From the NCBI GenBank assembly GCA_044426235.1, contig JAWXUS010000001.1, positions 138,970-202,969 of the forward strand: a DNA stretch of 64,000 nt, read 5' to 3'. Under the pieces are notes generated by a model, which was not told where the DNA came from, searched no databases, and saw only the letters and a list, made by a program, of their open reading frames with translations. This stretch comes from JAGHEK01 sp044426235. GTDB lineage: Bacteria; Bacillota; Clostridia; Peptostreptococcales; Peptostreptococcaceae. The position numbers were made by a program, and so were the translations under genes. Of the stretch, positions 1 to 7,677 are shown one piece after another. Numbering within the stretch: the first letter of the stretch is position 1; the number at the start of each line of letters is the position of its first letter.

Positions 1-830
1 CAGATGAGATTTCTAAATTAAATTTTAATAAAAAATCAAATATTAATACTGATGATGAAATTGAAACTCTCGGAAATAATATTAATAAACTATCTAATGA
101 AATTGAAAAATCTCTTAAAGATTTAAAAGTTAAAAATCAAGATTTAAAAATTCTAATTGACGATAAAGAACAAAAAGAAATACTTAGACGTGAATTTGTG
201 AGTGGAGTTAGTCACGAATTAAAAACTCCAATAACAATAATTAGCGGATATACTCAAGCACTTCTTGAAAATATTATAACGGATAAAGAAAGTATTAACT
301 ATTACTTAGAAACGATACTTAATGAATCTAATAATATGGAAAAAATGGTTTTAGAACTTCTAGAACTTTATAAATTAGAATCTAGAACTTCTAAATTAAA
401 AATTGAAAAAGTAAATTTAAAAGACTTGATTCATGAAATAAGTAAAAAATTTGAGTATAGATTAAATGATATAAATCTAGTTTTAGAAACTGATAATGTT
501 GAAATTGAATGTGATAAATTTAGAATCTCACAAGTTATAAATAATTACTTAGACAATGCAATTCATCATATTAATAATGAAAATACTATAAAAATTTCAG
601 TAAATGAAAATATAGATGATATTTTTATTTCAGTTTTTAATACTGGAGATACAATTTCTGATATTAATAAAATATGGTATTCTTTTTCTCAATTAGATGA
701 ATCAAGATCTTCAAATAGAATAGGTCTTGGGCTATCAATTTGCCGAGAAATACTTTCTATGCATAACTTTAATTTCGGTGTTTTAAATAAGGATAATGGT
801 GTTGAATTCTATTTTATTATAAAAAAATAA
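1..830 (+). CDS. Sensor histidine kinase, C-terminal part (5' end outside the window)
   Basis: The reading frame is open from base 3, so the gene starts upstream of the window. The first ~35 codons look like the end of a HAMP linker (two DEI-type motifs followed by a helix), then a coiled linker leads to the dimerisation helix with the H-box SHELKTP, whose phospho-accepting His is codon 213-215. The ATP-binding domain follows, with an N-box (NYLDNAIHH), a G1-like loop (FNTGD) and a G2 loop (GLGLSI). This is a membrane-bound OmpR-partner type kinase, close in style to clostridial VanS/CssS-like kinases. Its response regulator is presumably encoded just upstream. The two secreted-protein genes that follow carry OmpR-type direct repeats and may be its targets; that link is inference. 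Confidence 0.9.
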   Translation, partial: DEISKLNFNKKSNINTDDEIETLGNNINKLSNEIEKSLKDLKVKNQDLKILIDDKEQKEILRREFVSGVSHELKTPITIISGYTQALLENIITDKESINYYLETILNESNNMEKMVLELLELYKLESRTSKLKIEKVNLKDLIHEISKKFEYRLNDINLVLETDNVEIECDKFRISQVINNYLDNAIHHINNENTIKISVNENIDDIFISVFNTGDTISDINKIWYSFSQLDESRSSNRIGLGLSICREILSMHNFNFGVLNKDNGVEFYFIIKK

Positions 831-842
831 AAAACTTTTTCT

Positions 843-876
843 TTGTCACAGAGTTGTAACAATCACATCATATAAT
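843..876 (+). promoter_or_regulatory. Direct-repeat operator and -10 box of the first LTEEQ gene
   Basis: TTGTCACA (843-850) and TTGTAACA (854-861) are direct repeats starting 11 bp apart, one helical turn, the arrangement bound by OmpR/PhoB-family regulators. A TATAAT -10 box lies at 871-876. No good -35 box sits 17 bp upstream of it, as expected for an activator-dependent promoter. The same block precedes the second copy. Confidence 0.6.
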
Positions 877-940
877 GAATTTATAGAAAACAACAAATAT
901 GAATTTGACATAAATAAAATTTAAAAGGAGATATAAAATT

Positions 941-1486
941 ATGAACAAAAAAATATTATCATTATCATTAACATCATTACTTGGATTAAGTATTATGACA
1001 GGATTCGCTAGCGCAGACGAAACAACTTCTGAAGAAGTAGTTACTCCTGTAACTCAAGAAGTAGCACAAGGTAGAAAAGAAAAAGGTGCTCCTAGAGAAG
1101 ATAAATTAGAAGGTGCTGAAAAAACTGACAAAAAAGCTAAAAAAGAAAAGACTGAATTAACTGAAGAACAAAAACTTGAAATGGAAACTAAAAAACAAGA
1201 ATTGCAAGCTACTATTGAAGAAAATTACAACAAATTAACTGAAGAGCAAAAAGCTTTATTCGATAAATACCTTAAAAAAGATGAAACTGAAAAATTGACT
1301 AAAGAAGAGTTTGAGGATTTAACTGATGAAGAAAAAACTGCACTTAAAGAAGAAATAAAAGCTAAAAAAGAAGAACACAAAGCTTTATTTGAATCAATGA
1401 CTGATGAGGAAAAAGCACAACTTGAAGAAATAAAACTTAGTGTGTTCGGTGAAAGTGGTTGCCAAAATAAAAATCACAAAAAATAA
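941..1486 (+). CDS. Secreted Lys/Glu-rich protein with LTEEQ-like motifs, copy 1
   Basis: A 181-residue protein with a clear signal peptide (MNKK, hydrophobic stretch, cleavage after ASA at about residue 25). The mature part is highly charged, mostly helical by composition, and contains repeated LTEEQK / LTKEEF / LTDEEK / MTDEEK motifs from about residue 72 on. LTxxQ motifs are the hallmark of the periplasmic Spy/CpxP chaperone family of Gram-negatives, and similar motifs occur in DUF2680 proteins; membership in either is not established here. Ribosome site AAAAGGAGATATAAAATT before the ATG. The gene lies 110 bp after the sensor kinase and 111 bp before a near-identical copy. The C-terminal tail (ESGCQNKNHKK) holds a single Cys. 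Function unknown; an extracytoplasmic stress or metal-binding role tied to the kinase is a guess. Confidence 0.8.
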   Translation: MNKKILSLSLTSLLGLSIMTGFASADETTSEEVVTPVTQEVAQGRKEKGAPREDKLEGAEKTDKKAKKEKTELTEEQKLEMETKKQELQATIEENYNKLTEEQKALFDKYLKKDETEKLTKEEFEDLTDEEKTALKEEIKAKKEEHKALFESMTDEEKAQLEEIKLSVFGESGCQNKNHKK

Positions 1487-1499
1487 AAAAACTTTCCAT

Positions 1500-1533
1500 T
1501 TGTCACAGAGCTGTAACAAAGAAAGTATATAAT
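1500..1533 (+). promoter_or_regulatory. Direct-repeat operator and -10 box of the second LTEEQ gene
   Basis: TTGTCACA (1500-1507) and CTGTAACA (1511-1518) again start 11 bp apart, with TATAAT at 1528-1533. Spacing to the -10 box equals that of copy 1 although the bases between differ, which suggests the repeat is under selection. Confidence 0.6.
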
Positions 1534-1597
1534 AAATTTATAGAAGATAACAAATATGAATTTAACATAAATAAAATTTAAAAGGAGATATAAAATT

Positions 1598-2143
1598 ATG
1601 AATAAAAAAATATTATCATTATCATTAACATCATTACTTGGATTAAGCATTATGACAGGATTTGCTAGTGCAGACGAAACAACTTCTGAAGAAGTAGTTA
1701 CTCCTGTAACTCAAGAAGTAGCACAAGGTAGAAAAGAAAAAGGTGCTCCTAGAGAAGATAAATTAGAAGGTGCTGAAAAAACTGACAAAAAAGCTAAAAA
1801 AGAAAAAACTGAATTAACTGAAGAGCAAAAACTTGAAATAGAAACCAAAAAACAAGAATTACAAGCTACTATTGAAGAAAACTACAGTAAATTAACTGAA
1901 GAACAAAAAGCTTTATTCGATAAGTATCTTAAAAAAGATGAAACTGAAAAATTGACTAAAGAAGAATTTGAGGCTTTAACTGACGAAGAAAAAACTGCTC
2001 TTGAAGAAGAAATAAAAGATAAAAAAGAAGAACACAAATCTTTATTTGAATCAATGACTGACGAAGAAAAAGCACAACTTGAAGAAATAAGACTTAGTGT
2101 ATTCGGTGAACATGCAGGACACAATAAAAAGCATAAAAAATAA
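1598..2143 (+). CDS. Secreted Lys/Glu-rich protein with LTEEQ-like motifs, copy 2
   Basis: A 181-residue paralogue of the preceding gene, with the same signal peptide and same ribosome site. Seven scattered substitutions lie between residues ~80 and 165. The tail is clearly different: EHAGHNKKHKK, with three His and no Cys, against a Cys-containing tail in copy 1. The His/Lys tail could bind a metal or the wall polymer; nothing in the sequence proves it. An intrinsic terminator follows directly, so each copy may be expressed from its own promoter, or copy 1 may read through into copy 2, since no terminator lies between them. Family assignment is uncertain, as for copy 1. Confidence 0.8.
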   Translation: MNKKILSLSLTSLLGLSIMTGFASADETTSEEVVTPVTQEVAQGRKEKGAPREDKLEGAEKTDKKAKKEKTELTEEQKLEIETKKQELQATIEENYSKLTEEQKALFDKYLKKDETEKLTKEEFEALTDEEKTALEEEIKDKKEEHKSLFESMTDEEKAQLEEIRLSVFGEHAGHNKKHKK

Positions 2144-2180
2144 GTAAAAGCCCTTAATTGGGTTTTACTTATTTTTTATT
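2142..2180 (+). terminator. Intrinsic terminator after the LTEEQ pair
   Basis: Stem AAGTAAAA(g)CCC / GGGTTTTACTT with loop TTAATT and one bulged G, then a T-rich tail. Confidence 0.85.
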
Positions 2181-2198
2181 TTATCAATATAATATTTA

Positions 2199-3050
2199 TT
2201 ATCTCAAATCTTTACATATATAATTATCTAATACATAATATCCATTTTTATTATAAAAGTTAATTAATTTTTCTCTAAACTCATCATCTAATGGATATAA
2301 TATTCCTTTTATTTTATATACTTCCTTCATATCATATTTAGTTTTAATAATCTTATTTATTTCTTTGACTATCGATTCAACGTTAGACAACATAAAGCTA
2401 CCATGTCCAATACCTCTTCTTAAAACCATAAAATCACATATTTTAATGTATGGAGTAGGATACTCATCTTCATATCTAATATGTAAAACTGACTTATCTA
2501 ATAAATCTCCATATTTTGAAAATAAATATATAGTCGATAAACCATTATTTATAAATGTATCTATATTAAAATATAATGCTATTAAATTATTGTTTTCATC
2601 TTGATGAAACTTTAAATATATATTTTTACTTTCATAATCAAATATATTATAGTAATCTTTTACTTGATATACTACTGATAAAAATTTATTATAACGATAT
2701 ATAATATTAATTATACTATCTTTAGTTTCTTTATTTAACTTTTCTAATCTTTCCTTATTAATTCTAATATTTATTTCACATACTTGTGGATCTAATTTAC
2801 ATTTTTCTATATTTTCATAATAATCAAAATCAAATTCACTTTCAGATATTTTTTGTTTATCAAATTTCTTTAAATCATTTATATCATAAAACTTTAAATC
2901 ACTATATAATTTATCTAGAGATAAGTTGATTTTAACTACATTGTCATTATTCATTTGTATCATTTGTAATTGATGACTTAATATATCTAAATCTATTTTT
3001 TTACAAGTTCTAAAAATTTTATTTTTCATACAACTAATATTCTTAAACAT
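2199..3050 (-). CDS. GNAT-like acetyltransferase, hypothetical
   Basis: About 283 residues. The C-terminal third holds a RRGIGHG motif, matching the acetyl-CoA pyrophosphate loop (R-x-x-G-x-G/A) of GNAT enzymes, followed by a helix and the typical terminal FYNKNGY strand. The N-terminal ~170 residues are charged and unrecognised. The start at 3050 is chosen because AAGGGGAT lies 5 bases before this ATG; an upstream in-frame ATG at 3077 has no ribosome site. It lies convergent to the LTEEQ pair and is separated from the next minus-strand gene by its terminator. Substrate unknown. Only the C-terminal motif supports the family call. Confidence 0.6.
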   Translation of the reverse strand: MFKNISCMKNKIFRTCKKIDLDILSHQLQMIQMNNDNVVKINLSLDKLYSDLKFYDINDLKKFDKQKISESEFDFDYYENIEKCKLDPQVCEINIRINKERLEKLNKETKDSIINIIYRYNKFLSVVYQVKDYYNIFDYESKNIYLKFHQDENNNLIALYFNIDTFINNGLSTIYLFSKYGDLLDKSVLHIRYEDEYPTPYIKICDFMVLRRGIGHGSFMLSNVESIVKEINKIIKTKYDMKEVYKIKGILYPLDDEFREKLINFYNKNGYYVLDNYICKDLR

Positions 3051-3228
3051 ATAATCCCCTTCATTCAATATATTCAAATTATATGTCTAATAGTACGTAC
3101 AGTAAGAATATAAATAAAAATATACATCTTACAAAGATGAATTTATATATAATTGTTTACTAGTTTAAAACTAAATATTTATATATCATTCTTTTCTACA
3201 AATTTATATATCTTATATTTACTATTTT

Positions 3229-3260
3229 ATATAAAAAAGAATGTAGAATTATCTACATTC
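3229..3260 (-). terminator. Terminator of the FAD oxidoreductase operon
   Basis: Perfect hairpin AGAATGTAGA / TCTACATTCT followed on the minus strand by TTTTTTAT. Confidence 0.9.
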
Positions 3261-3269
3261 TAAAATACT

Positions 3270-4550
3270 CTATAAAACTTTCTTTTTAAATATATCTGTA
3301 AGACCACATTCTTCAATTCTATTTTGAATTTTTTCTTTATCTATAGTATAAAAATCTAACTCTTTCATTCTTTCAAAGTATATACTTCCTGCAAAAGTAA
3401 ATTTCTTCATATTCCCATCTTCTTTATTAAATTCTTCAAGTGAATATGACAAGAAATCTCCTATTAATATATTTGTTGGTAGTTTAAATAAATACACGTC
3501 TGCGCAGTATCTTGATGCATTATATCCTGCCATAGTTCCAGTACATATTGCCTCAGTATGTCCAACATAAAATCCTGATTTTTCTCCTCCAACAAATAAA
3601 TTACAAATTCCTCTAGCCCTCATATATGAATCTCTTTTTGCAACCGCTGCATATCTAATAGAATTTCCTTTTCCACCTGCATATGGATCAACTATCATAG
3701 CTCCTTCAAATCCTGGTATTTTTCTTAATTTATCAATTGGATAAAAAGGGCTCATAAGTTTTGCATGTCCTGTATCAATTAAAACTACATTTTCTGAAAA
3801 TTCTTTAAGTGCATATTGCTGGCAAACTTTTATATCTAATTTTTCTTCATTTCTCATATTTTCAGGAATTGGAACAACACAAGATCCTTTCTCATTAAGT
3901 TCATCTTGTATTTCTTGTCCTAAACTTTCCTTTAAAAGTTTCATAGAACCACTAAATGCACCATATTCTCCTGTATTTCTTTTTCCAATCATATCAGTTA
4001 ACCCACATTTTGCAGTTATACTAACTCTTCCTCCAAATGCCGGACATCTAAGAACACACATTGAACACCCATTTCCATAAGCCTCACAAATTCCCATAGG
4101 CCCACTAGTACCAGTTGTATCAATAAATGCATCTCCACAAATTTCTTCATTATTTGCAAGTACTACAGATATTATTTTATTATCATCTAAATTAACATCA
4201 ATAACCCTACTTATAAATTTAACTTCTATTCCCATTTCTAAAACCTTATCTCTAACAACTCTCTCAACCTTCATTACGTCATAAATTGTTGCATGTTTAT
4301 GTCCTGGAAATTCAATATCTTTGTGAGTATAGTTAGTGTCAATAATATCAAATAATTCATTTGCACCAAGAGATATCATTTCCTCAGATGCACTATATCT
4401 TCCGTTATTTCTCATTATTCCACCAACATTTCCAAGTCCTAATAACATATCCGTTCTCTCAAGAATTAAAACATCAGCACCACTTTTTTTGGCTTGAATA
4501 GCCGCAGCACATCCAGCCCAACCTCCTCCTATTACAATTATCTTTTTCAT
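3270..4550 (-). CDS. FAD-dependent oxidoreductase
   Basis: A 426-residue flavoprotein. The N-terminus is a dinucleotide-binding Rossmann motif (GGGWAGCAAA, residues ~8-17) and the rest follows the FAD_oxidored / fumarate-reductase-flavoprotein style fold, with a second FAD contact near the C-terminus (GGEKSGFYVGHTEAICTG). A Cys-containing stretch (CSMCVLRCP, about residue 163-171) may bind a metal or act in redox. It lies 10 bases after the PyrK-like reductase gene, so the two are surely cotranscribed, and the reductase likely feeds electrons to or from it. A strong ribosome site (GGGGGGATTTT) precedes the ATG. The substrate cannot be told from sequence. Confidence 0.8.
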   Translation of the reverse strand: MKKIIVIGGGWAGCAAAIQAKKSGADVLILERTDMLLGLGNVGGIMRNNGRYSASEEMISLGANELFDIIDTNYTHKDIEFPGHKHATIYDVMKVERVVRDKVLEMGIEVKFISRVIDVNLDDNKIISVVLANNEEICGDAFIDTTGTSGPMGICEAYGNGCSMCVLRCPAFGGRVSITAKCGLTDMIGKRNTGEYGAFSGSMKLLKESLGQEIQDELNEKGSCVVPIPENMRNEEKLDIKVCQQYALKEFSENVVLIDTGHAKLMSPFYPIDKLRKIPGFEGAMIVDPYAGGKGNSIRYAAVAKRDSYMRARGICNLFVGGEKSGFYVGHTEAICTGTMAGYNASRYCADVYLFKLPTNILIGDFLSYSLEEFNKEDGNMKKFTFAGSIYFERMKELDFYTIDKEKIQNRIEECGLTDIFKKKVL

Positions 4551-4560
4551 AAAATCCCCC

Positions 4561-5505
4561 CTAAAACTTAGCCTTTAAAAATTTTCTACTATCTACTTGT
4601 GATTTGCAAGTTTTAACTATTTCTCCATCAATATTAATACCACATGCACCACAAATTCCTTCACCGCAACAAATTAAATTGTTATTTGCAATGCTATATT
4701 TTATTCTTTTGTCAATAGAATCTATTTGATCCATTAAAATTTTACTAACTATCATACTACTTGCACTATAAACAAATGAAATATCATTTTCTTTAATGTG
4801 TCCCCTTAAGTAGTCTAATTCTTCTTCAAACTTAAAATAATACATATTAACTTTTAATTCATTTATCTTTTCAATAACATCTTTTATAACAATCCCACCA
4901 TTATTAATAAAAACATCAACTTTATTATTATTTTCTACTAATTTTTTAATAACTTTAATAGCATTTACTTGGGATAGACCGCTTAACATAACCACACAAT
5001 TTTCATTTTTAGCTTCATTTATTTCTTTCAAACCAAAAATTCCGTTAAAATATGGTGATTTAACGTATACCTTTTTTTCCTTAACAATTGATTTAGTTTT
5101 AACTCCAATAGCCTTAACAACAACTTCAAGTATATCTTCATTAACATCCATAACTGAAATTGGAGTATTAAATATATCACTAAGTTGACTCTTTAACATT
5201 ATATATGACCCTGGTTTTTTTAGGTCAATTCCAATATGTGTTGGAATTTTAATCTTCATATGATATGTTTCATCTTCAATTTCTTCTATATAAATAACAT
5301 CGCATAAATGTTGTTCTCTTTCTGTTGTATTCTTACAATTATTGTGATTTAATTCATTTAAAATACAAACCCCCTGCCATACACAATCACAATTTCTTTT
5401 GCAATTTAGCATATTACATCTAACACAATCTTTTGAATGTGCAAGAGGGCATGGACAGTATTTTCCTCCTGAATCAATACAATTTTGTATCTTATTCTTA
5501 TTCAA
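4561..5505 (-). CDS. PyrK-like FAD/[2Fe-2S] reductase with Cys-rich N-terminus
   Basis: About 314 residues. The C-terminus carries CGEGICGACG followed by a later Cys (VKTCKSQ), the [2Fe-2S] ligand pattern of the dihydroorotate dehydrogenase electron-transfer subunit PyrK, and the middle resembles its ferredoxin-reductase-like FAD/NAD part. The first ~50 residues hold about ten Cys (CPCPLAH, CVRCNMLNC, CDCVWQGVC) and may bind a further Fe-S cluster or zinc. No pyrD or other pyrimidine gene is near; the partner is the FAD oxidoreductase downstream. Start: a TTG at 5505, 8 bases after GGGGGAAG, is preferred; the frame stays open to 5523. It likely moves electrons between NAD(P)H and the downstream flavoprotein. 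Confidence 0.75.
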   Translation of the reverse strand: MNKNKIQNCIDSGGKYCPCPLAHSKDCVRCNMLNCKRNCDCVWQGVCILNELNHNNCKNTTEREQHLCDVIYIEEIEDETYHMKIKIPTHIGIDLKKPGSYIMLKSQLSDIFNTPISVMDVNEDILEVVVKAIGVKTKSIVKEKKVYVKSPYFNGIFGLKEINEAKNENCVVMLSGLSQVNAIKVIKKLVENNNKVDVFINNGGIVIKDVIEKINELKVNMYYFKFEEELDYLRGHIKENDISFVYSASSMIVSKILMDQIDSIDKRIKYSIANNNLICCGEGICGACGINIDGEIVKTCKSQVDSRKFLKAKF

Positions 5506-5602
5506 CCTACCCACTTCCCCCAAATGATATTTTAACTTTTTAATATATATTTAATTTATTAATAATATAGAGTTTTTGTTACAAAACAAATATTTAAACA
5601 CA

Positions 5603-5632
5603 AAAAAAACTAGCGACTAAGTCACTAGTTTA
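5603..5632 (-). terminator. Terminator of the YtxH/DUF948 pair
   Basis: AACTAGTGAC / GTCGCTAGTT stem with one G-T pair, then TTTTTTTT on the minus strand. It starts within the stop codon of the DUF948-like gene. Confidence 0.85.
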
Positions 5633-5962
5633 TTTCATAAATATATTTTTTACTATTGTAACAACATCCATTGCTATATCAGTATTAGATTTTATACTTT
5701 CTTTAGTAACAACTATATCTGCTGCTATATCTGTTGCTACATCTGATACATCTTTAGCATTATCAGTTATTTCTTCAACATTTCTAATTATTTTAGGAAC
5801 ATTATCAAGCGAATCATTTATGCTTTTTGCATTATATATTAACATATCGTTAACATTTTTTATTATTTTATTAATATTTACAAGAGTATATATTAAAAAT
5901 CCAACAAATACTATTAAAGAAATACTTAATAATAATTGTATAAATTGAAAATCAATATACAT
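5630..5962 (-). CDS. DUF948-like small membrane protein
   Basis: A 110-residue protein with one membrane helix at residues ~7-29, followed by an amphipathic, Asp/Asn/Val-rich helical region typical of DUF948 (YtxG-like) proteins. Its start codon overlaps the stop codon of the YtxH-like gene by one base (TAATG), so translation is probably coupled. YtxG/YtxH pairs in Bacillus belong to the general stress response; a role at the membrane or wall under stress is likely, but the exact job is unknown. Confidence 0.7.
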   Translation of the reverse strand: MYIDFQFIQLLLSISLIVFVGFLIYTLVNINKIIKNVNDMLIYNAKSINDSLDNVPKIIRNVEEITDNAKDVSDVATDIAADIVVTKESIKSNTDIAMDVVTIVKNIFMK

Positions 5963-6357
5963 TATTTATCTTCCTCTTCCATTTCAAGTAATTCAACAAC
6001 TTCTTCATCAGATAATTCTGTTTCTAATAATGATTCATCAGTATTTTTCTTTGAGTCTATATATTCTTTTATTTTTTGCTTTGATTCTTCAAATTTAGCT
6101 TTATTTTCTTCTAATTTGAAAGTTGCACTTTCTTTTACTTCAGTAGCTTTTTGAGATATTTTTTCACTAACTTCAGTTCCAGCCTCTTTTATAGAATCTC
6201 TAGTTTCTTTTCCTGATTTAGGTGCTAATAATACACCCGCTGCAACTCCAGCAGCTGCTGCTGCAACCCCTACTGCTGCTGCTGCTTGTGTTTTTTCTTT
6301 TTTTAATGCTTTTTCTTTTGCTATTTTTTTAGCTTCAATTTTTTCTATTAATTTCAT
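5962..6357 (-). CDS. YtxH-like general stress protein
   Basis: A 131-residue protein. After a basic N-terminus, residues ~25-45 form an Ala/Gly/Val-rich membrane segment ending in LLAPKSGKETRDSI, the signature of the YtxH domain. A charged coiled-coil region and an acidic tail (LSDEEVVELLEMEEEDK) follow. It is the first gene of a two-gene operon with the DUF948-like gene, behind the ribosome site AGGAGGATATTTTT. In Bacillus the family is induced by general stress; here no sigma-B site was identified. Confidence 0.8.
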   Translation of the reverse strand: MKLIEKIEAKKIAKEKALKKEKTQAAAAVGVAAAAAGVAAGVLLAPKSGKETRDSIKEAGTEVSEKISQKATEVKESATFKLEENKAKFEESKQKIKEYIDSKKNTDESLLETELSDEEVVELLEMEEEDK

Positions 6358-6453
6358 AAAAATATCCTCCTATATATGTATATCTTGTACATTTTTAATT
6401 ATATCATACGTGAAACTTTTTTACTATGTAATTTACTCAAATTTACCTTAACT

Positions 6454-6972
6454 TTAATATGTTGGTAAATTAGGTAGTACACTCAAAGATTCAACGTTTA
6501 ATAGCTTAAGTAATTCTGTTGTAGTTTCATAAATTATAGGTTTTCCTATTTTATTTAATCGACCTGCCTCGAATATAAGATTATTATCAAGTAATGTTTG
6601 AAGTGTTTTATCACATTTTACACCTCTAATATCTTCAATTTCAACCTTAGTAATTGGTTGCTTATAAATTATAATAGTTAAAGTTTCAAGAGTTGCTTGG
6701 CTTAAAGTCTTTCTTTTTTTAGGCTCAAGTAATCTTTTATTATAATCTATATAAATCTTATTACTACACATTTGATATTTATCTTCTAATTTTAAAATGG
6801 AAATACCTCTTTTTTGAATATCATATTCATTAGCTAATATTTCTATTTCTTTCTCTATTTCTTTAATTGAAAATCTATTTTCCAAAACATTTTTTATATC
6901 CTTTATAGAAATTGGCTCTCCATAAGAAAATAAAAGTGATTCTATTATATTTTTTAATTCGTCATCATTCAT
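6454..6972 (-). CDS. scpB: Segregation and condensation protein B
   Basis: A 172-residue ScpB. It has the two winged-helix domains of the family: N-terminal IIESLLFSYGEPISIKDI and the later LSQATLETLTIIIYKQPITKVEIEDIRG stretch, the most conserved part. ScpB dimers bind ScpA and Smc to form the bacterial condensin that compacts and separates chromosomes. The gene overlaps scpA by one base and ends the M50-scpA-scpB operon. Size is near the usual 180-190 residues. No terminator is evident after it. Confidence 0.95.
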   Translation of the reverse strand: MNDDELKNIIESLLFSYGEPISIKDIKNVLENRFSIKEIEKEIEILANEYDIQKRGISILKLEDKYQMCSNKIYIDYNKRLLEPKKRKTLSQATLETLTIIIYKQPITKVEIEDIRGVKCDKTLQTLLDNNLIFEAGRLNKIGKPIIYETTTELLKLLNVESLSVLPNLPTY

Positions 6973-7676
6973 TAGTTTTCCTCTAATTTTTTTATTATTA
7001 TATTATCAAAAGTATTATTTTGATAAAAAGTTAAATAATTCGATTTTATAAGCTCAAGTACAGATAAAAATGTAGCTATAACTTCTTTTTTATCATTATT
7101 TTTCACTAAATATAAAAAATCTACTTCATCTTTATCTTTCATAATATATTTTATATAGTCTATTTTTTCCTCTATTGAAATTATTTTTTCACGAACGATA
7201 TACTCCATATCAAATTCCAATACTTCTTCTTTTATAAATAATCTATTAAATATTTTTTGGATTTCTTTAATAGATATTGTATTTAAATCTAGAGTATCCT
7301 CTTCAACAATTTCTTCTTTTTTCCTAAAAAATACTTCACTTTGATAATTAACTTCTAAATTATTTAATGCATCTTTATATTTTTTATACTCTTCTAATTT
7401 TTGTGTTAACTCAAGTCTTGGATCAACTTCATCTTCATTATCTCTTTGTTTAAAAAGTAAATATTTAGATTTTATTTCAAGAAGTTTTGTCGCCATAATC
7501 AAAAAATCACTAGTTATTTCAAGGTTCATTTCTTCTAATAAATTTAAATACTCCATATACTGAATAGTTATCTCTTTTATAGCTATATCTTTTATATCAA
7601 TCTTTTGTTTATGTATTAAGTCATATAGAAGGTCTAGAGGACCTTCATATATGTTTAGTTGAATTTCATATTTCAT
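6972..7676 (-). CDS. scpA: Segregation and condensation protein A
   Basis: A 234-residue kleisin. The N-terminal motif YEGPLDLLYDLIHKQKIDIKDIAI, which contacts the Smc neck, is typical; the acidic middle and the C-terminal winged helix (KKEVIATFLSVLELIK) that contacts the Smc head are present. It works with ScpB and Smc in chromosome segregation. It lies 1 base after the M50 protease gene and overlaps scpB by one base, so the three genes form a tight operon, an order common in Clostridia. Confidence 0.95.
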   Translation of the reverse strand: MKYEIQLNIYEGPLDLLYDLIHKQKIDIKDIAIKEITIQYMEYLNLLEEMNLEITSDFLIMATKLLEIKSKYLLFKQRDNEDEVDPRLELTQKLEEYKKYKDALNNLEVNYQSEVFFRKKEEIVEEDTLDLNTISIKEIQKIFNRLFIKEEVLEFDMEYIVREKIISIEEKIDYIKYIMKDKDEVDFLYLVKNNDKKEVIATFLSVLELIKSNYLTFYQNNTFDNIIIKKLEEN

Positions 7677-7677
7677 A

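Larger units (their letters stand above)
831..2143 (+). repeat. Tandem duplication, two units of 657 bp
   Basis: Promoter, ribosome site and coding sequence are duplicated head to tail with a constant offset of 657 bp (start codons 941 and 1598, operators 843 and 1500). The first ~77 residues are identical; the C-terminal parts differ at a handful of positions and in the tail. Confidence 0.95.

Noticed and set aside
1882..2124. Minus-strand Ser/Leu-rich frame opposite the second LTEEQ gene
   Set aside because: It is the antisense of Glu/Lys-rich codons (Ser/Phe/Leu on the other strand) and has no ribosome site.
831..2143. The tandem repeat considered as a mobile or transposon-derived duplication
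   Set aside because: No transposase, terminal inverted repeats or target-site duplications; a simple head-to-tail gene duplication explains it.
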